DNA from: Mycogone perniciosa
Lineage: Eukaryota; Ascomycota; Sordariomycetes; Hypocreales; Hypocreaceae
Length of the DNA: 64,000 bases
Direction of reading: 5' to 3'
Assembly (NCBI GenBank): GCA_025331125.1
Contig: JAOALB010000137.1
Span: 1 to 64,000 of the forward strand
Made by a program: the position numbers and the translations under genes. The notes beneath the pieces are model-generated. The model ran no database searches. It was not told the DNA's origin and saw nothing but the letters and a program-made list of their open reading frames with translations. The first letter of the stretch is position 1, and the number at the start of each line of letters is the position of its first letter. Positions 11,901 through 24,083 of this stretch are shown here, one piece after another.

Positions 11901-12609
11901 AGAAAAGCTACTAATTGCATAGATATCCTATAATAGCGATATTTTAAAGTTAACTGGACTTAGCCTTATATACGCTAACTATAGCTTTACGCTAGATATA
12001 TATAAAGCGCTAAAGAAAGGCCTATATATTGATAAAGTATAAATTAAAGCTAAAAATATAAAGCAGTTATATAAGGAAATGCAGGTATACTTTTACTTTA
12101 TATAAGAAAGAATAAAGAAGTATACCGATAAGTATAGATTAAAGGGATTAATCTTTAAAGAGGGAGATATAGTTTACTTATATTAATATTTGCTAGGAAA
12201 AAAGACTATAAATATTAAAATAACGCAATTAAGCAATAAATTAAATTTTAAAAAACTTAGACTTTACCCGGTTAAAAAAGTTATTTTAAAAGTCACTTAT
12301 AAACTTATACTACAAGATAGTATCTAAATTTACCCGGTATTTTATATTTCACTACTCGAAAAAGTATTATAAAACAAATTAGAAAACGGACTGATTATAG
12401 ATTTAATTAAAGTCTTACTAGTTAAAGAAAAATATAAAGTTAAGGAAATTAAAGCTATAAGAATAGAAAATAATAAACGCTAGTACTTAGTAAAATAGAA
12501 AAACTATAGAGAAGAATATAACTTTTAGGAATTTAGGGAATACTTTAAGTACTCCTAGACGACTCTGCAATAATTCCACCGAAATCTTAGCTTGCTAATG
12601 ATAGATTAA
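8990..12609 (+). pseudogene. pol remnant of gypsy element 1 (PR-RT-RH-INT-chromodomain)
   Basis: The protease active-site segment LVDSRAISNFI is near 9,095-9,130 (the family has DSGA/DTGA). Reverse transcriptase spans about 9,760-10,450, with VDY*QLNKATVKDR at 9,955 and the catalytic box YLDNILIFS at 10,252, where one Asp has become Asn. RNase H follows (TDAS near 10,692; LYSAELNYLIYNKEFLAII at about 10,787). Integrase lies at about 11,330-12,050, with a KTCKQ-type zinc segment and a core with IDRFIKYFYF. The chromodomain is at about 12,400-12,585, showing YLVK*KNYREEYNF*EF with its tryptophans turned to TAG. The frame ends at TAA 12,607-12,609. Boundaries are approximate. Confidence 0.85.
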
Positions 12610-12892
12610 GCGGCCTAAAAGCGGTCTAGTCAATTACGTTAATAGCCCTAAAAGAATATATATTAATAGCAGCCTCTGCTTTATAACATTCAGCCTCGTC
12701 CAGCTTATCTATACTTCTTAACCCGAGATTTACTATCTTCGCCCCTTTTATTACTAATGCCTTGCGCTGGGTATAAAGGTAAGTTAGTCGCGCTAGAGCC
12801 TTGGAAGATTTGCGATGCAATTCTGCCAACTTAAACTCTGCCTTTTATTCCTGCGCCTTTAATCGCTTATACTTTAAAGTAATCTGAGACAT
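12587..12892 (-). pseudogene. Antisense small ORF between pol and 3' LTR of gypsy element 1
   Basis: A minus-strand frame of 101 codons runs from ATG 12,892-12,890 to TAA 12,589-12,587. It is broken only at 12,847-12,845 (TAA) and 12,628-12,626 (TAG), both explicable by single RIP transitions (CAA to TAA, TGG to TAG). The product is helical and charged (KYKRLKAQE; AELHRKSSKALARL; KGAKIVNLGLRSIDKLDEAE) and looks like a coiled coil. Its stop region overlaps the end of pol by about 23 bp, so the two are convergent. A related antisense frame sits at the same place in element 2, which argues that it was a real gene of this transposon family. From memory, similar small coiled-coil proteins are annotated across ascomycete genomes, but function is unknown. 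Confidence 0.6.
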
Positions 12893-13277
12893 TAAATAAA
12901 TTAAAAAAGGAAAAAAAATAATAAAAAGATAAAAACACTTATAGGTGCTTACCGGTACCCTAGAACTATTATAAAAGCGCCTTTATCGAATATACTTTTA
13001 ATATCGAGATACCCTATCTATTATCTTATAAGTATAATTACAGGAACGATAATATAAATAAGGCATGGTTTCGAAACCTAGTTTTTCGATAAAAGACGCG
13101 AAGGCTAAACGCTAAAGGGTCTTTAAAGAATAAGCCTTCTTAACACAACTTATATTATCAGTACCGCATATATAAAAAGGGAAAAAGAAAAAGAATATTA
13201 TATTTATAAAAGGAGGTATAGTATTTATATAGGACAGGCAGGGTTTTGGGGATAAAATTACTGGGAGGGGGATATCG

Positions 13278-13677
13278 TGTTATAACCTGACCCTTTTATA
13301 GCCGCATAAAGGGTCTAAGGCGGTATATACCCTGGAAGAATAACGGAATGACCGTCTAATCAGGAAGGATTACTTGGATTACTGTAAATTATGGATTACT
13401 AGGATGATAGAACGTAAGCTAAGGTGATCTAATATAACTATAATCTATATATAATTTAAGTATATTTACTATATATCTCTTTTATATATAAGACTGGATA
13501 AGCTACGATTATTTAGTATAGTTACTTAGACAGTTATTAATAATTGCATTTACTAGAACTACCTGTTTTATAGAATTGTGACTATATTACCCTGCTTAGT
13601 ATTTATCCTTGACCTCTCTGTTAATATAAACCCATAAACCTCGGTTTGACTGTTAAGAATTAACCCGGATCGTTATA
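13278..13677 (+). repeat. 3' LTR of gypsy element 1
   Basis: Starts TGTTATAACCTGACCC and ends GGATCGTTATA, right after a purine-rich stretch ending GGGAGGGGGATATCG. It has the same 400-bp length as the 5' LTR and differs mostly by C-to-T and G-to-A changes, including in the terminal CA (now TA). Confidence 0.92.
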
Positions 13678-13763
13678 CAGTTATATACTTTAGTAGGTTA
13701 CTGGCAGCTTTAGTGTCCTGGTAACCGCTTCTAAAGACTTTAACCTTCCTACTAATAACTAAG
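13678..13763. repeat. Host spacer between gypsy elements 1 and 2
   Basis: The 86-bp spacer contains the right target duplication of element 1 (CAGTT, 13,678-13,682) and the left target duplication of element 2 (CTAAG, 13,759-13,763). It carries GGTTACTGGCAG and CCTGGTAACCGC, motifs shared with 5,380-5,949, so both elements entered the same motif-rich locus. Confidence 0.75.
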
Positions 13764-14119
13764 TGTAACGATCCGGGTTGATTCTTAAGGGATAAACCAA
13801 GGTTCGTGGGTTTATGTTAACAGAGAGGTTAAGGATAAATACTGAGCAGGGTAATATAGTTACGATTCTGTAAAATAGGCGGTTTTAGTAAATGCAATTG
13901 TTAATAACTGTTTAAGTAACTATATTAAATAAGTAATAAGCCAGTTATATATATATTAAGGAAATACATTAAAGACTAATATCTTTAAATTATAGACTAA
14001 TCCTTTAAAGGCGCAGTCTATTATATAAAAGTCAGGGACTATAACTTAATTGTCAGTCCTAGTTATATATATATATATATAATATTTGCATATATAGGCT
14101 ATATATTTGGGTTATAATA
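13764..14119 (-). repeat. 3' LTR of gypsy element 2
   Basis: On the plus strand it begins TGTAACGATCCGGGTTG and ends GGTTATAATA, followed by TAATATCCCCC, which mirrors the purine tract next to the 3' LTR of element 1. At about 356 bp it is shorter than its partner, and its middle (13,930-14,090) is divergent and AT-rich. Confidence 0.8.
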
Positions 14120-14528
14120 TAATATCCCCCTTTTAATAGTCTTGCCTTTAAGACTATAAATTTCTTCCTTTTCCTTCTATTATATATTACCCCCTTTTAT
14201 TTTATTATACATTTATTATGAATAACTATATATTAAAGAAATCTTTAGTTATTACTTATAAAGACTGCGAGCGCAATATTCTTTTAGCGTCTATTTCTAT
14301 TTAAGGTTCTTTAGCCGATATACTGTATATATATTATTTTAAGAATAAACTGTATTATTAAATATTAAATGGAAATTTATTTTATTCTAAATACATCTAT
14401 TAAAAAAAGGCTTATAATAGGGTACTAATAGCTTTATCCTATAGGTCTTTTTTTATGCATTTTTTTTGTTTTTATTTTATTAACCTTTCTTTTTAATTAT
14501 TTATTTTTTTAATTAATAGAAAAAACTT

Positions 14529-14867
14529 AATTGTAAAGAGGAAGAGGCTAGTAATAATTTAATAGATCTGCAGTAATAGATATTTAAGTTGCAAGAATGC
14601 CTTTCCGCAGCAGTAGGTTATTTAGCTTAAATTTGCAAGATTTATAAGAAAACTAAAGAGCGGGGTAAAGAGTTAGTTTATCGGGGTATAGCAGAGCTTA
14701 ACGTAAAGGATAATATTTTTTCTGCCTTTAATGCTTATAAGCAATATATAATTAAAGACGTTTAAGCGCTAGGAGTTATTTATAAGGTAGATTAGTCTTT
14801 TTTCAGGATTGGCAAAGAGTTTGCGGATATAGGTTCCCTAATCTTAAAAATTAATGGAACTGCTTAA
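14529..14867 (+). pseudogene. Antisense small ORF between pol and 3' LTR of gypsy element 2
   Basis: This plus-strand frame lies antisense to pol. It reads a charged helical protein (CKEEEASNNLIDLQ, IFKLQECLSAAVGYLA, KKTKERGKELVYRGIAEL) broken by stops at 14,574, 14,577, 14,628, 14,763 and 14,793, and ends at TAA 14,865. The stop at 14,793 interrupts a YKVD*SFF segment, parallel to NVID*TAF in the element 1 frame, where TAG probably replaced TGG. Shared features with that frame are a coiled-coil-like core, a K...RG..V..G motif and a similar tail, so they look like diverged homologues. The start codon is uncertain; a T-rich leader precedes it, as in element 1. Confidence 0.55.
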
Positions 14868-14879
14868 GTTTTACTTTGG

Positions 14880-17800
14880 CGTTTAATAAGTATTTAATAG
14901 GTTCCTAAAAGTTATATTCTTTTTTATAGTTTTTCTATTTAACTAGGTATTAGCGTTTATTATCTTTTACTTTTATAGCTTTAATTTCTTTAACTTTATA
15001 TTCTTTTTTAACTAGTAAAACTTTAATTACATTTATAATTAGTTTATTTTTTAATTTATTTTATAATTTTTTTTAAGTAATAAAATATACAATATTAAGT
15101 AAATTTAAATATTATCTAGTAGTATAAGTTTATAGGTAACTTTTAAAATAACCTTTTTAACTAAATAAGGTTTAAGTTTCTTAAAATTTAACTTATTGCT
15201 TAATTATATTATTTTAATATTTACAGTCTTTTTCCTTAGTAAATATTAATATAGGTAGACTATATCTCCCTTTTTAAAGATTAATCCCTTTAATTTATAT
15301 TTATTAGTATACTTTTTTATTCTTTTTTATATAAAGTAAAGGTATACCTTTATTTCTTTATATAACTGCTTTATATCTTCAGCTTTAATTTATACTTTAT
15401 TAATATATAGGCCTTTCTTTAATGCTTTATATATATTTAGTGTAAAGCTGTAGTTAGCGTATATAAAGCTAAGTTTAATTAACTTTAAAATATTGCTATT
15501 ATAAAATATTTATATAATTAATAGCTTCTTTATTCAATTATTTTAATTAAAGTTAATATAACTTTTTAAATAAACTTTTATAATCTAGTTAATATATTTT
15601 ATCTAGCTATCTATCTATAGGTAATATATAGTATTAAACTTATAATTTATATTTAATTGATTTATAAGTGTTTATTAAAGTTTAAATGTAAAGGTTAATC
15701 CTTAATTAGAAATAATCTTGGCTAGAATTATATAGTTAACTATAATAAATTGCAAGAATATATAAACTAATATTTCTATATTTATTGCTTTTTTATATAA
15801 AAGGAAGTAAAGGTATTTAGTAAATTAGTTTATAATTATTAAAATACTATTATATTTAATTTTTATTTTTAATTTAATAGATAATAGTAGTTTAATAATA
15901 AAGTTTAATAAAATTAACTTTTATATTTATTTTAATACTAGTAAAGGTTAAAGTTTGCTGTATAGTTTATATCTTAAGGGTTTAATTGTTTTATAAGTTA
16001 TATAGCGAGAGATAATATCTTATATTACCTTTTTAAGCCTTTAAAACTTAAAGTATTTTCGCACTTGTTTGCAAGTCTTATAAATAACCTTTTATTTATA
16101 TACTAGGTATTAATAAACTTCTATAACTATATTCTTTTAAAGTTTATTTAAAATTTAAATTTCTTTTTTATTATTAAATTCTTTTATTATTAAACTTTAT
16201 ATTTTTTAAGAATATATTATTATTTTAAATAATATAGTGCTCTTTAATATATTAAAGTGTAATATTATTACTAAATACCTTATATATAGCTTAAAGTGCT
16301 ATTTATTAGTAGTATCCTTTAAGGGTCTATTCTAAGATCTGCCTAATATATTCGATTTTTCCCTAGTTATAATTAGTTTATTTACTAAGCGCGTTTATTT
16401 ATTTATTCTCGGATCCTTTTCAGTAAATTAAGATATAGTTGAATTCTAAAAGCTATTTTGCGTAGCGGATCTGCCTTTTAAAAAATTATTAAACTATTGT
16501 AAAATATATAATATTCTTATAGTTAATATATACTTTAACTTTATATATTCCTTTTAATAGGTAATATCGCTATTCCTTAAACGCAAAAATAATAGTAAAG
16601 AATTCTTTATTATATATTAAGTAATTTAGTTTTGCGCTATATAGTACTTTAATATAAAAGGCAATAAAGTATAGCTTATTGTTTTTATCCTTTTAACTAA
16701 ATTAAACTTTTATAGTAAAGTTAAAAGCATTTATTTTAACTTTTATTTTTTTAAATAGGTTAAATATAATAAATATAGGTTTTTTTGAAATAAACTGCTT
16801 AAATTTATTAAATGTATTTTATATATCTAATATTTATAAAAACTTTTAATCCTTTTTAATAAATTTATAGAAAGTTTATATAATACTTTTATAGCTTTTA
16901 ATAAATTATTAGTAGTAGTTAATAAGTTTTAAAAAGCTTTAAACTTCCTTAACTATTATAGGTATAGGCTAATTTTATACCGCTTATACTTTTAATAAAT
17001 CTATACAAATTTCTTTAAAGGTAATAATATACTTTAATAAAATAACTTATTATATATAAAACTTATATTTCTTTAGCTATAAGTAGTTTAGTATTTTATA
17101 GTATTTATAATACTTTATAGATATATACTTTATATTCTTTAAAGGTATCTAAGAAAATTAAAATATTGTTTAAGTAAATAACTATAAAGATATTAAAGTA
17201 CTTTTTTAATATATTATTAATTATTTTTTAAACTATTATAGGGGCATTAATAAGGCTAAAAAGTATAACTAGGTATTTAAATAAGCTATATTTAATTTAA
17301 AACGCAGTTATTTATTTATATCCCTCTTGAATTCAGATAAAGTTATAAGCGCCTTTAAGGTTTAGCGCTGTAAACCACTTTTTCCTATATAGTTTATCCT
17401 ATAATTCTATAATTAATAGTAGTAAAGTTTTATCTTTAATAGTAGCTTTATTAAGCTGTTAGTAATCTATAATTAAGTATAGTTTACCTTTTTTCTTTAA
17501 TATAAATATAACAGGATAGCCTACTTTTAATGAAGAGAGTTAAATATATCCTTTAGCTAATATATTATTTAAATAATTATATAGGCTTTTAAGCTCTTTT
17601 TCGTTTAGATTATAAATTTTATAAAAAGTAGTGTTTATATTATCTTTAAGCTTAATTATATAGTTTTATTAACTATATTCTAGTAGTTTTATATTAAGTA
17701 TTTCTTTAAATAGTATATTACACTTCCAGTACCCTTTAAAGATATTCTATAGCTGTTCTAGTAATACTACTATTTTAAAGCTTTTTATTTTAAGTATTTT

Positions 17801-18900
17801 ATTAATATTATTAAATACTTTCTATAAAAAGGCAATTATTCTTTAAGTTTATTTATCCTTCCCTTTACTTTATTTAAGTTTTATGTTTAAGTAAATTATT
17901 TCTATAGTTAAATTAATGGTAACTTTCTTAATTCCTTTTTTTAATATACTTAAAGGTTCTATATAGGATTTCTGCCTTGCAGCTAAAGCCTTTTTAATAG
18001 TTTTAATTACTAGGGGAGCTTTATTATTGCACTAATAAAGCTAGCTATTCTCCCAGTTAATATTAAAGTTATTGCATTTTAATTAAAGATAACTAAAAAT
18101 AATATTATATTTATTAATATTTATTATATTATAAAAAACCACTCTTTTATATTTAGCGATTTTAAGTTTAAAATAATTAATCTTTTATTTAACCTATTTA
18201 TTATTATATATAAAGGCTTTTCTTTTTATTTAATAAAGTTAATATAGTCTAGTTTTCTTTTTTTAAGGTAACTATAAGCAATTTACAGTTATAGGTATAA
18301 TAAAATTACCTATTACTTTACTATTTATTAATATATATAGCTAATATCCCTTAACTATTATTTTTAATTTAAAATATAGTAAATTTTTATTATTACTTTT
18401 ATTATTTAATATTTTAAAAGATATAATTTATTAATTATTACTTTATAGCCTTTTTATAAATAATATTAATTATTTCCTAATTCTTTTTTTCTTATATAGA
18501 TTTTGCAGTTAATTAAGGTTCCTTAAAGTAAATGCTACTTTTTTTTATTATAGGCAGTTTTTTTATAGGTAATAAAGTTAAACTGGTTTTTATATAGCTC
18601 TTTTATAATTTAATTAATCTTTTTATCCTTTAAGGTAGGTTTATACCCTATATATTTCTACGTTTACTATTTTTAAAGTTTTTCTTATAAGTAAATAGCG
18701 CATTTATCCTTTTAATAGTATATATAGTCTAGTAATAAATATAGGGTATTATTAGCTTATTGTAAATATTAATTTTATATTTTATTTCACTTATATATAA
18801 TATACTTTAAGCTATTGCACTTTAAGTAATATTATCGATTATATTTAAACCTTTTATTATAGCGGAAGTGCTATTTTATTAATTTCTTTTAGCAGTAAAT
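14880..18900 (-). pseudogene. pol remnant of gypsy element 2
   Basis: Reading from high to low coordinates, the minus strand gives RT with an LKALITLSEF-like segment at about 17,360 and the box YLNNILIF at 17,176-17,165 (both catalytic Asp codons now Asn). RNase H and integrase follow, then a chromodomain with YLVK*KNYKKEYNF*EPIKYLLNA at 14,964-14,880, its tryptophans now TAG. Stops are frequent and almost all TAA or TAG. Gag would lie above about 19,500 but is too decayed to delimit. Confidence 0.75.
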
Positions 18901-21077
18901 ATAATATCCTTTAAATTTATATCCTTTAAGTTTTTATAGTTGATAATATTCTTTTAAAGTTTTGGTATTTAATTTAATAATAATAATTCTAAAGTTTTAA
19001 TACTATATAGTTATAATTTATTCTTTAAAAGTATTATAATCTTATATTTATTTTATAAAGTAAAATAGGATTTTAATTAGAAATGCATTATACTTTACCT
19101 TTTTTTAATAATATACTATAGACCTATATATAATATAAATAACCTAAGATATAATATAGTGCTTTTTATAAATAAGGTTATTTATAATATAGTCTTTTTA
19201 TATATAGAAATATATAAGTTCCGCTTATATAATTAAAATAGTTAAAATAACTTTAATAGCTATTTTATTATTAGCTTTATTTTATATATAGAGCTATTTA
19301 TATAGGTATAGGTTTAACCTATTTTACTATATATTTATAGTAACTCTTTTAATTAAGTTTAGGTAATATTTATTTAACTTACCTTTAAGGTTACTATTTA
19401 TAGGTAATATATTTTCTAGTTTTAAAGGTATAGTATTATATAATAATAGCCTATATTATAAAAGGTTATTTTTATTTTTATTATTAAAGTTACTGCTATT
19501 AGTTTATCTTTTATTGCCTGCAGTAATTTAGCTTAAATATTAATAATTAATTACAGTAATTATTTATTTATCCAGGATACTATTATCCTTATTTAACTTT
19601 ATATAGCTAAAGTTTAGGTTTTATTTTATTAAACTATCTAAGTATAGTAAATACTTATTTACTTTATTTTCTTTAAAAATATCTTTAAAAGTTAAAAATT
19701 TAAGTTTTAACTAATATCCTTTTTAATTTATTATAAATATCTTTTTAAGTTATTTAAAGTATTATCTGCTTTTATCTTTACTAGATTTATAAATAGGGCA
19801 GTTATTATTATAGTATATAGTTTAGTTAAGTAATATATAATTAATAGTTTTTAAACTTATATTAACTTTTTATTTAAGTTTTAGCGCAGGCTTTTAAGGT
19901 TTATTAGTTTTTAGCTTTTTATAAAGCTTTATAGTCCTTTAAAATATATTTTAGTTCATTATAATTATAATAAATAACTATTACTTTTCCCTTTTAAATA
20001 GTATTTAGATCTATTTATTTAAGTCTTTTATTATTAAAGCTAGCAATATATTTTTATTGCTTTTTACTTTAATTTATATATCTTTAATATTTATAAATTT
20101 ATTTAAATTACTATTTTCTTTTTTTATATTTAAATCAAGTTTATAAAGTAAATTATTTATATTTATATATTTTTTAATAAACTTAATAATACCTTTATTG
20201 CAAGAGAATTATAAACTTTTTTTTTAACTTTTAATTTAAGTTTATTATAGAATTGTTTAATAAAAGTAAAGTTTCCCTATTTAACTTTAAAAGTATAATT
20301 TTTAAAGTATATAGTATAGTTAAAGTATCTTTTTTTCTAAACTAAATTTATAAGTTTATTTTCTGCAGTATATATTTTATTAATATTATTAAAAATATCT
20401 TTTAGTTTTTTTTTAAATTAATTATAGCTGGCAAATATAAACTATATTTATTTATTAACTTTACTTTTATTATTAAAGAAATCCCTTTAAGTAAATTTAA
20501 ACTACTTTAAAGCATTTCCTTTAAATTATCTAATAGCTAAAAAGACTTTACTAGTCTTTATATTAAAGCTCGTTAAAAAGTCGGTAAAGTAGTTATATAG
20601 TTAAATAAAAAATAGTTAAAGTGCTATAGTACTTTTATTAAAGGGTTTAAAAGGCTGTATTTTAAGTAACTCTTTTAAATCCCTTAAAGGTTAATTCCTT
20701 TTAGGGTTTAGTATAAAGTTTAAAGCAGGTAAAGCTTAATTCTATAAATTTATAATTATCGCTTACTATTAGTAAATCATTTAATTAAGCCTAGTGTTTT
20801 CAGCAATTCAATATTTATAGTATTACTTTTATTTTATATAGTTAGCTTTTATATATTAAAAGGCTTCCTTTATATAAATATATAGTTATTTTATTTTATT
20901 AACTTTATCTTTATCTTCGCTTCTACTTATATTATTATCTCTATTATTATCCTGCCTTTAATAAAGAGGTAAAATAGAGGGTAAAGTATTAAGATTATTA
21001 AAAAAGGATACTATAATAAATATATTTACAGTATTATTTAAGATTTTTAGTAGCCTTTTAAATAAAAGTTATTAATA

Positions 21078-21474
21078 TATAATAATCCAGGTTAATTCTT
21101 AACAGTTAACTAAAGTTTGCAGGGTTTATATTAATAAAGAGGTTAAAAATAAATATTAAGTAGGGTAATACAATTACTATTTTATAAAACTAATAGTTTA
21201 AGTAAATAATTATATTAACTATTTAAATAACTATACTAAATAATTATAATTTATTTAGTCTTATATATAAAGGAGATATATAGTAAATATATTTAGATTA
21301 TATATAGATTATAGTTATATTAAATTACCTTGGCCTATATTCTATAATCTAAATAATCTATAGTTTACAGTAATCCGAGTAATCCTTCCTAATTAAATAG
21401 TTATTCTATTGTTTTTCCGGGCTATATACTGCCTTAGACCCTTTATGCAGCTATAAAAGGGTCGGGTCGTAACA
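21078..21474 (-). repeat. 5' LTR of gypsy element 2
   Basis: On the plus strand it runs from TATAATAATCCAGGTT (a mutated TGTAACGATCCGGGTT) to GGGTCGTAACA, the reverse complement of the start of an element 1 LTR. Length is 397 bp. The last ~60 bp, including CTTTATGCAGCTATAAAAGG, are well conserved with element 1. Confidence 0.88.
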
Positions 21475-24083
21475 CTAAAGCAAGCGCATATAAACCATTA
21501 AGCATTAACCTAAAATATAAACATTAAGCTTCTCTATTATACACTCTATCACTACCCTCTATAGCTATTACTAAATCTGCCAAAATCAGTTTATATAGCA
21601 ATATTAATACTATTATATATATTAACAGGATAAATATTTATATTGTATATAATAAGTATATTAACTGCACTTAAGCTTATACGGATAAGGTTAAGAACTT
21701 AGGCGCTATAATTATTTTTCGGCTAACCCCCTATATTAATAAGTAAATCTTTATATATATATACTACGCTAAGTATATAGAGATTATTACTAAGTCTGGC
21801 AGGACGTTTAATGAGTATATTGAGATAGTTAAAGGCAATATAATATAGTATATTACCGCTTTATTAAAGTGCAGTAACATTATTATATTAAGTGTACCTT
21901 TTAGAAAGTATATATAGTATTTAAAGGAGTTTATTAAATTAATTACTAATAAAAAGGCAGATAGCGATAAGCTTAAAGTGCAGGCTACTGCTACTATAAG
22001 CATTAAATATTACTATCCTTAAGGCTATTATATACTAGTATAAATAAAATCTTAACTACTACTACTACTATTAGTAAATAAATCTTTTATAATATTAGGA
22101 ATTAGGTAGTATATATAATAATATAATAAGCTAGGCGATATATATATAATAGTAATTAAGGAGTATTTAGATAAAATAGGTAAAGTGTAAAGGGGCTTAA
22201 CTAGGTTAAGTAGCTATATATTAATAAGACTCTTATATTAACTAGCCAGTATAATAAATCTTGCTATTAAATTCTTTGCCGTTTACCTTTCCTCTTTTTA
22301 ATAGGTTGCCTTAGATTTCGTTTCCTTTAAGGTAGAATTAGCGCTATTATTAAGGCAGTATTTACCTATACTAAGCTTAAGAGACTGATAGCTTTAGATT
22401 GCAATGCTTTTAAATTATAATATACCTTGTCTCTGGAATTAATAGGCCGGCTAAGTATATAAATGTAAGTATACTTAATAATAATTGGGCTATAGCTGTA
22501 GTTATTATTTTGCTGTATCTTTTGCTAGCAATTACAATTAGTCGAGGCCGACTTTAATGCTATAAAAAACCTACCCTCTTAATATATTTTAAATTAAGGT
22601 ACTTCTTTATATAGGCTTTCTACTAATAAGTTAGCCCCTGACTATAAAAGAGTGTTTTTAAAATAAACCTTAATATTAATATTTTTTTTACTATAATATT
22701 ACTTTTTCTATAAATTATAAAATTATAATAATAAATACAGCCTTCCTTTATATTAATCTTAAAAGGGCTAAAGTGGTTATTATATTAAAATAGCAGGAAA
22801 AAGTAAACTAGTTCTGTCTTTATATTTTTATACCATACTATTATTTAATTTACAGTTTTGTAGAATAAATATTAAATAAAAATACTGGCTTAAAGCTTTT
22901 AATAGATAGAAACTAACTTAACCTATATAAATAGTAATTTATTAAATAAATATAAACTAGTAATAATAATATTAGTATTTAGCTATATTATTAGTGTAAG
23001 CGTTATAAATGAATTTACTTTAAATTTAAATTTAGTGTTATAAATAAATAGTTTACTGCTAGTAGCTATATTTTTAATTTCTTTATAAAGTTAATTAAGT
23101 TTAGTAGATAAAGTATAATTTAATAGTAGGAAACCTTTACTTTTTAGCTTTGTATAGAATATAGTATTGTTAGTTTTGCCTTTTTTAATAAATAGTATTA
23201 TTTAGTTTATAAAAAGTCTTAAAAAAGCTTTTTTCTTTATACTTTTTAATAGTTTTTTAATTAGTTAGTTTAATACTAAGTTTTAAGTTTTTATAAACTG
23301 CTTATTATTAATTAATTATATATCTTTTTTTATTTAGCTAAATTTACTATATTTCTTTAAATAAAATCCTAGGACTAAGCTTTTTTATTAACTGGTATTA
23401 CTTTTATTTATATATTTAGTGTATATTAAAGGCTTTATACTATTATTTTTAGCTAGCTTTTTTATCTCCTTTATCTTTAAACTTTAACTTAAAGATCTTT
23501 TTTAATACTTTTTAGGCAGCTTTTTAAGTTAGTATATTACTAAGAAGCTGTATTTAAAATATATATTACTTTTTAAAGGCTATTACTATTAGGGTATTGT
23601 AAATTATTCCCTTTTACTATTTACTATACTTACTTTCCGCTAAAGAGACCTATTTAAAGCCATTTAACTATTTAATTATATATTTACTATTTAAATTTTA
23701 ACGTAAATTAAAAAGAACTTTATATATTTCTAGTAAAGCTTTAAAAGAATTAAATAGTTAGATTTACTTATAACTTTTATAAATAAACTTATTGATAGTT
23801 TAATTTAAAAGATATAATAAGTTTTGCGCAGATATAACCTTTTCTTTAAAATAACCCTTAAATTAAAGAGGTATACTTATAAAAGCCTAAGGCCTAAGGC
23901 TTAATAAACTTTATAGACTAGTATAAAGGGTACTGTCTATACTATAAAGTATTATAGCACTTTATTTAAAAGGTTTATTATCCCTTTTAATTAGTTTAAA
24001 TACTATAGTACTAAATATAGTTAAGTTTATTTTTATCCCTTTTACTACTATTAATATAAATTAGTTATAGGTTTTAGGTAGTT
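21475..24083. other. Decayed transposon-like DNA, unassigned
   Basis: Between gypsy elements 2 and 3 the sequence is AT-rich with RIP-type decay. A plus-strand stretch at about 21,660-22,020 keeps some complex composition, and 23,000-24,080 reads as a longer interrupted frame on the minus strand. I could not tie either to a known family. The open frame on the minus strand near 21,764-22,003 is hydrophobic and AT-driven and is not supported as a gene. Confidence 0.4.

Larger units (their letters stand above)
5950..13677 (+). mobile_element. Gypsy element 1: chromovirus-type Ty3/gypsy retrotransposon, decayed by RIP
   Basis: The 7,728-bp element has 400-bp LTRs and a perfect 5-bp target duplication, CAGTT at 5,945-5,949 and 13,678-13,682. 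Between the LTRs lie a gag remnant, a pol remnant in the order protease, reverse transcriptase, RNase H, integrase and chromodomain, and an antisense reading frame before the 3' LTR. Sense frames are broken throughout by TAA/TAG codons. The chromodomain places it with the chromoviruses, whose integrases are targeted to methylated-histone chromatin. Mutation load is light at the 5' end (to about 6,700) and heavy beyond. It cannot be autonomous. Confidence 0.93.
13764..21474 (-). mobile_element. Gypsy element 2: related chromovirus in opposite orientation, heavily RIP-mutated
   Basis: LTRs at 13,764-14,119 and 21,078-21,474 are related to those of element 1 in reverse orientation. Flanking 5-bp sequences are CTAAG and CTAAA, a plausible target duplication with one G-to-A change. 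On the minus strand pol reads RT (catalytic box YLNNILIF at 17,176-17,165), then RNase H (~16,800-16,380), integrase (~16,100-15,430) and chromodomain (14,964-14,880). An antisense frame lies on the plus strand at 14,529-14,867. Mutation is heavier than in element 1. Elements 1 and 2 lie tail to tail and form a large imperfect inverted repeat. Confidence 0.9.

Noticed and set aside
21764..22003. Hydrophobic minus-strand open frame
   Set aside because: Composition follows AT-richness; no family features or conservation.
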